Positions 60,214 to 64,000 of a stretch of 64,000 nt of DNA are shown here, piece after piece (positions within the stretch are counted from its first letter, which is position 1; each line of letters begins with the position of its first letter). The DNA is taken from positions 7,976,001 to 8,040,000 of the forward strand of contig NZ_WOXS01000002.1 in NCBI RefSeq assembly GCF_009852415.1, in the 5' to 3' direction. The notes beneath the pieces are model-generated. The model worked only from the letters and a program-made list of their open reading frames with translations, did not search any database and was not told the DNA's origin. The DNA comes from Streptomyces sp. Tu 3180 (GTDB lineage Bacteria; Actinomycetota; Actinomycetes; Streptomycetales; Streptomycetaceae). A program made the position numbers and the translations under genes.

Positions 60214-60714
60214 TCACTCGGTGTCCGGAAGCCGCAGCCACTCCTCCCACGTCAGGTCCCGTCCGATGAACCGCGGCCGCTCGAACGGCCAGTCCTCGGC
60301 GATCCAGCGCGGCACGAACGCGTCCAGCGCCCGCTCCAGCGCACCGCCCACCTCCTCGTCCACCACCCACCAGGAGATCTCGGCGTCGGCCCCCCGCTTC
60401 TCCGGCGGATCGATGTAGACGCAGCCGCGCAGGGCGGTGCGGTCCGCGTTCTCGACGGTGTAGTTGAACGACTGGTGGGCCTCGATCTCCGCGGCGTGCC
60501 GCTCCAGGTCCGCGTGGTTCGCCTCGTACGACATCGTGGCCGGCGGCCAGCCCCAGGCGGGGCCGAAGATCGACCACAGCCGCTCCCGCGAACCCATCAC
60601 CGCGGGGTAGTCGAGCGGCGCGTCCGCACCGCTGATCGGACGCAGCCGGTGGCCCCCGCCGTCGGGTATGTCGATGTGAAGGGGATGGACGAAGTCACGC
60701 GGCAGCCAGGTCAT
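60214..60714 (-). CDS. GNAT-type acetyltransferase family protein
   Basis: A 166-residue protein: the N-terminal part LRPISGADAPLDYPAVMGSRERLW is typical of Acetyltransf_3-like enzymes, followed by FNYTVENADRTALRGCVYIDPPE and EISWWVVDEEVGGALERALDAFV. Acceptor unknown. ATG 60714; RBS is poor. Confidence 0.7.
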   Translation of the reverse strand: MTWLPRDFVHPLHIDIPDGGGHRLRPISGADAPLDYPAVMGSRERLWSIFGPAWGWPPATMSYEANHADLERHAAEIEAHQSFNYTVENADRTALRGCVYIDPPEKRGADAEISWWVVDEEVGGALERALDAFVPRWIAEDWPFERPRFIGRDLTWEEWLRLPDTE

Positions 60715-60944
60715 GGGCGCGAGCCAACCACGCCGGAGCACGGCGGGCAAAAGGATTTGACCCCGCCGCACCGCCCGGTCGCGCGGGTTCTCCGCCCGCC
60801 CGCCACGCGCCACCCCGCGGAGGGCGACACCTCGCCCGGCACGGCGGCGTGGCCCGCCACGAGCGACAGCCCGTTCGCTGCCGCGCCGCCGTCACCCCGG
60901 CCGGCACACCCGTCCGGGTCACACCGTGATCGGCAAGGCGTCCC

Positions 60945-61175
60945 TCAGCCGGACTGAGCGCCCTTGTCCAGGCCGAGAAGGCCGGTGATCGGGGCGAGCG
61001 TCTCCTTGGCCTTGCCGAGGAGACCGTCCCCGCCTTCCTGGGCACCGGCGCCGGTGGCCTGTTCGGTCGCCTGACCGCCCGTGCCGTCGGGAGTGTCGGC
61101 GTGAGCGGTACCGGCAGTGGTCAGAGCGGCCGCCACGAGAGCCAGGGCGGCGAGTGCGCGATATCTGGTGTTCAT
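60945..61175 (-). CDS. Small secreted protein
   Basis: A 76-residue protein with a clear signal peptide (MNTRYRALAALALVAAALTTAG, cut after AHA near residue 26). The mature part is Gly/Ala/Gln-rich with a short helix KAKETLAPITGLLGLDKGAQ. Looks like the small secreted proteins common in Streptomyces; function unknown. Divergent from the SCO6745-family gene. Confidence 0.7.
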   Translation of the reverse strand: MNTRYRALAALALVAAALTTAGTAHADTPDGTGGQATEQATGAGAQEGGDGLLGKAKETLAPITGLLGLDKGAQSG

Positions 61176-61421
61176 ACGCTGATGAACGATAAAGAGCGAA
61201 ATGCGTTACTGATCGAACGGTTTCTGTCTTTTGTGAGCTTCCCGCGCCTCGCCCCCGTGTCCGGCGGAAAGGCGTCGAGCCTCACCCCGGTCCCGTCCTC
61301 CAGCCGCTCCGCGCGGCCCAGGGCTTTCCAGAGCCCGTGCACGTCTTGTGCCACGCCTGTCCGACGGGTGCGCACCGGGATCGCCCGGGCCCGGCCGGGG
61401 TCGTCTGGGAGGATGGCGCGC

Positions 61422-62285
61422 GTGGACGCAGCATTCGCCCGGACGGTCTGGCAGGTCCTGGAACCCCTGCACGCGGTCACGTACTTCGCGCCCGAGAGTC
61501 GCGAGGCCCACCGCGCGGTGGGTCTGCGCGGCTTTTGGACGGGCTACTTCGCGGCCCGGGCCGCGCCGCTGGGAGCGGTGGCGGCGGGTGCGGTGACGGC
61601 GGCCTTCTTCAACTTCCATCCCGCCATGGTGCGGCGTGCCATCCCCGACGCGTGGGGACTCGCCGCGCCCGAGGTCGTGCTCCGCGCCCGCGTCGAGGCG
61701 GCCACCGCGGCACTGCGCCGGGTGGCGCCGTCAGTGCCGGAGGCGGCGGCGAAGGCCGTCCCCCTGCTGGAACGGGTGGTCGCCCTCGCGGACGGCGCCG
61801 GACGCCCGTTGTTCGCCGCCAACCGCGACCTGCCCGCACCCGGGGACCCGGTCGGCGCCCTCTGGCAGGACGCCACGACGCTGCGCGAGCACCGCGGAGA
61901 CGGCCACGTCGCCGTGCTGACCGCCGAGGGCCTGGACGGCTGCGAGGCCCATGTCCTCTTCGCCGCGTGCGAGGAGGTGCCCGCGGCGGTCCTGCGGGAC
62001 AACCGCGGCTGGTCCGAGGAGGACTGGCAGGCGGCCGCGCACCGCCTCACCGCGCGGGGACTGCTGGAGGGCAGTGGACACCCCACCGACGAGGGACGCA
62101 GCCTGCACGCCCACATCGAGGTCCGCACCGATGCCCTCGCCGTCCGGCCCTACCGCGGCCTCGGCGCGACCGAGGCCGCCCGGCTCGTCGGCTTGCTCCG
62201 CCCGCAGACCGACCGGGTGCTCACCTCCGGCATCATCCCCTTCCCCAACCCCATGGGCCTTCCGCCCCGCACCGCGTCACCTTGA
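61422..62285 (+). CDS. SCO6745 family protein
   Basis: A 287-residue helical protein of the actinobacterial SCO6745 family, recognised by the start DAAFARTVWQVLEPLHAVTYFAPE, the RGFWTGYFAARAAPLG block and FNFHPAMVRRAIPDAWG. Function unknown; proposed relation to winged-helix or helical hydrolase folds is unproven. GTG 61422 with GGGAGG 9 bases upstream is preferred over ATG 61413, which abuts the RBS. Confidence 0.75.
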   Translation: MDAAFARTVWQVLEPLHAVTYFAPESREAHRAVGLRGFWTGYFAARAAPLGAVAAGAVTAAFFNFHPAMVRRAIPDAWGLAAPEVVLRARVEAATAALRRVAPSVPEAAAKAVPLLERVVALADGAGRPLFAANRDLPAPGDPVGALWQDATTLREHRGDGHVAVLTAEGLDGCEAHVLFAACEEVPAAVLRDNRGWSEEDWQAAAHRLTARGLLEGSGHPTDEGRSLHAHIEVRTDALAVRPYRGLGATEAARLVGLLRPQTDRVLTSGIIPFPNPMGLPPRTASP

Positions 62286-62477
62286 CGAGTCGACGAGTCG
62301 CCTCGCGGACCACGGCGGTGAGCAGGTGAGCACGGGAGCCGCAGCGCGGTTCCGGGGCCTGCCCGGTCGCGGTGGAGGCGTCCGCTCTCCGGCCGCCGGC
62401 CTGCCGGGCATCCGCTCCGGACACGCCCGCGGACGGTCCGACGAGCCGGGGAGCGGAGGAAGGCACGGTCGGCCGGG

Positions 62478-62882
62478 TCACGTCCGGCGCGTTCGGTCCG
62501 CGGGCAGTGCGGCGCACCCCGCTGGTCCACCGGGCAGGCGCCGGCGGTTGTTCGCCACGAGCCGGTAGGCGGCGTGGGCTGCCCAGCGCACCGGCGGCAG
62601 GGTGAGCAGCGCTCCTACGAGTGCCCAGGCGCCGCCGGCGCTCAGCAGCAGTTTCGCCACCGCCCGGGCGCCGCCGTACACCCTTCCGACCGGTGTCACC
62701 CAGAGTGCTTCGTGCCGGGCGCGTTCCCGGGTGACGCCCAGAGCCGCGAGATCGGCGCGCTGCCAGGGAACGGCTTCGCACCCAGGACGCACCACTCGCT
62801 CGAGGAAACGCACCGAGCTGGTGCAGAAGCCGCAGTCCCCGTCGAAGACAAGTACCGGCCGGTTTCGCATACCCCCCATCAT
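62478..62882 (-). CDS. DCC family thiol-disulfide oxidoreductase
   Basis: A 134-residue DUF393 (DCC) protein with active site DGDCGFCTSSVRFLE near residue 20 and conserved PWQRADL. It probably catalyses disulfide exchange at the membrane face. The start is uncertain: ATG codons at 62882, 62879 and 62870 are all possible. Confidence 0.8.
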   Translation of the reverse strand: MMGGMRNRPVLVFDGDCGFCTSSVRFLERVVRPGCEAVPWQRADLAALGVTRERARHEALWVTPVGRVYGGARAVAKLLLSAGGAWALVGALLTLPPVRWAAHAAYRLVANNRRRLPGGPAGCAALPADRTRRT

Positions 62883-63205
62883 GCCGCGCCCGCCGTCCCG
62901 GCGGCCGGACGGCCGTCGTTGCGCAGACGATCGCCGATCCCGCCCGCCCGGAGGCATCGGCCCGGGCGTCGTGGGCCCCGCGTGACCGTCCGCCACCGGC
63001 TCGACCGGCGGCCCGGGAGGGTGGTGGCGCCGGCCGTGATCGGGATCGGCACGGATCTGCGAAGGGGGGCGGGGGGCGAGCCCGGAAGCGGTCCTCGGCG
63101 CCGCCGGAAGCAGGTCGCGGGAATCGACCGCGGTCGCGTGCGGTGAAGCCGCGTGACGGGGGTACCGGCAGGGCAACGCATGACGGGCGGGTCGGGAGGG
63201 CGACG
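62883..63205. other. Intergenic divergent region, no gene seen
   Basis: 323 bases between the DCC gene (leftward) and the small membrane protein (rightward). It has a GGGAGGG ribosome binding site before the latter and G-rich runs. No other structure noticed. Confidence 0.4.
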
Positions 63206-63457
63206 ATGGATTCGATGAGTCAGTTGCGGCAGCTCAGGGCTGTGTACGCGGGCGGCGTGGTCGCCTGGACCTTCTGCCTGTTGCTGACCATGGTCCAGGG
63301 CGACGGGTCGGCACGGCAGACGGTGGTGCTGCTGGGGCTGCTCGCCGTCTTCCTCGTCCTGCTGCTGTGGTCGACCTGGTGCCTCTGGGAAGCCGGGACG
63401 CGCCGTTCGGTGGAGCGGGCCGGAGGCACGATGAACGCGCAGGTCGAGCGTTCCTAG
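63206..63457 (+). CDS. Small two-helix membrane protein
   Basis: An 83-residue protein with two transmembrane helices (AVYAGGVVAWTFCLLLTMV and TVVLLGLLAVFLVLLLWSTW) and a short charged tail. RBS GGGAGGG. Function unknown. Confidence 0.65.
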   Translation: MDSMSQLRQLRAVYAGGVVAWTFCLLLTMVQGDGSARQTVVLLGLLAVFLVLLLWSTWCLWEAGTRRSVERAGGTMNAQVERS

Positions 63458-63755
63458 CGGGGCGACGGCCGGCACGGTGCGGGCCCGTGGGCGGAAGGAG
63501 CCCCGGCCCGGGGCTCAGGGCCGACGGGCCCGTCCGGGATCCGGGATCCCGCCGCCGGGCCGGAGCGGGTGAGAGGGGACCGGGGCACGAGGACGTACGT
63601 CGTCCCGGTGCCGGGCCCGCCCGGGCGGGCGGGCGCGCGGCGGTCACCCGCACGGGTGAAAGCACGGGCCGTCGGCTCCCGGCCCGCATGTCCGGCGCGC
63701 TCCCGGGGAGAACCCCGGCATGCGACGCCGTCCCGGCGACGGAGGGAGCCCACGC

Positions 63756-64000
63756 GTGAGCGAAGTCGTCCTCGACGCCGTCTTCGCCTCCGACCACCAG
63801 TGGGTCGCGGGGCGTTCCTGGGCCTATCCCGACGGCGGCCCCACCAATCCGGGCGACGACAAACTGGACCACCTCACCGCGGAGCCCGGCCACTCGCGCA
63901 CCGGCACGTTCCGCGCCACGCGCCGGGCCGACGGACTGTGGGACACGGGCCTGCTGACCACCGAGGAGAGCGCCGAGGGGTTCACGGTCCGTACCGGAGA
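63756..64000 (+). CDS. Hypothetical protein (3' end outside window)
   Basis: GTG start at 63756 with GGAGGGA 8 bases upstream; open to the window end. The visible 81 residues (SEVVLDAVFASDHQWVAG, GDDKLDHLTAEPGHSRTG) are beta-rich and acidic, not recognised. It begins a gene that continues beyond the window. Confidence 0.6.
   Translation, partial: MSEVVLDAVFASDHQWVAGRSWAYPDGGPTNPGDDKLDHLTAEPGHSRTGTFRATRRADGLWDTGLLTTEESAEGFTVRTG

Overview
The window is a 64 kb piece of a Streptomyces (or very close relative) chromosome. The evidence is the very high GC content, strong third-codon GC bias with long open shadow frames, GTG and TTG starts with purine-rich ribosome binding sites, and gene families typical of the genus: Methyltransf_19/DUF574, DUF2795, the SCO6745 family, GH64, GH12, AA10 with CBM2, and PAS-GAF-PP2C. 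I saw no rRNA, tRNA or CRISPR array. Most genes are intact and ordinary. Three reading frames are each interrupted by one missing base, one gene lacks its 5' half, one ABC-F gene is a scrap, and one MITE-like insertion is present.

Layout. 1-4.4 kb: end of a secreted GH64 beta-1,3-glucanase, a TetR regulator with an SGNH esterase, two small overlapping genes and a methyltransferase. 4.7-12 kb: DUF2795 protein, long-chain acyl-CoA synthetase, von Willebrand lipoprotein (frameshifted through a dispersed repeat), P1 peptidase, CapA-like phosphatase and a membrane-anchored Mrr nuclease. 12-18 kb: truncated tannase/feruloyl-esterase relic, a Pro/Thr repeat surface protein, FAD oxidase and a frameshifted pentapeptide-repeat protein. 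18.2-22.9 kb: a cellulose-degradation cluster (GH12 endoglucanase, secreted GH3 beta-glucosidase and AA10 lytic monooxygenase, all carrying CBM2). It has a clear promoter, a CebR-type operator, and TTA codons at codon 4 of GH12 and codon 3 of the monooxygenase. This suggests control by both cellobiose and the developmental bldA tRNA.

23-33.2 kb holds a cupin gene and an AhpD-like gene, then the most unusual region: a subtilase, a trypsin-NUC1 nuclease fusion, a trypsin-alpha/beta-hydrolase fusion and a metzincin-like metalloprotease. None of the four has a recognisable signal peptide. I read them as a possible intracellular proteolytic cascade with nuclease and lipase outputs (inference), perhaps for defence or programmed cell death. 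33.4-38.5 kb: DrrAB-type ABC exporter, two peptidoglycan hydrolases sharing one wall-binding module, and an unrecognised possibly CYTH-like protein. 38.6-46.4 kb: SRPBCC protein, FdhF/YdeP molybdoenzyme (frameshifted near its start), amino-acid permease and a two-gene operon of unknown function.

46.4-64 kb: ABC-F scrap abutting a 185-bp MITE, LysR regulator divergent from an aldo/keto reductase and SRPBCC pair, GNAT, PHB-depolymerase-family esterase, a stress/partner-switch group (HATPase, hemerythrin, PAS-GAF-PP2C), a 2'-5' RNA ligase-like protein, small membrane proteins, TauE/SafE exporter, PPOX flavoprotein, second GNAT, SCO6745-family protein, DCC thiol oxidoreductase, and a hypothetical gene cut by the window end.
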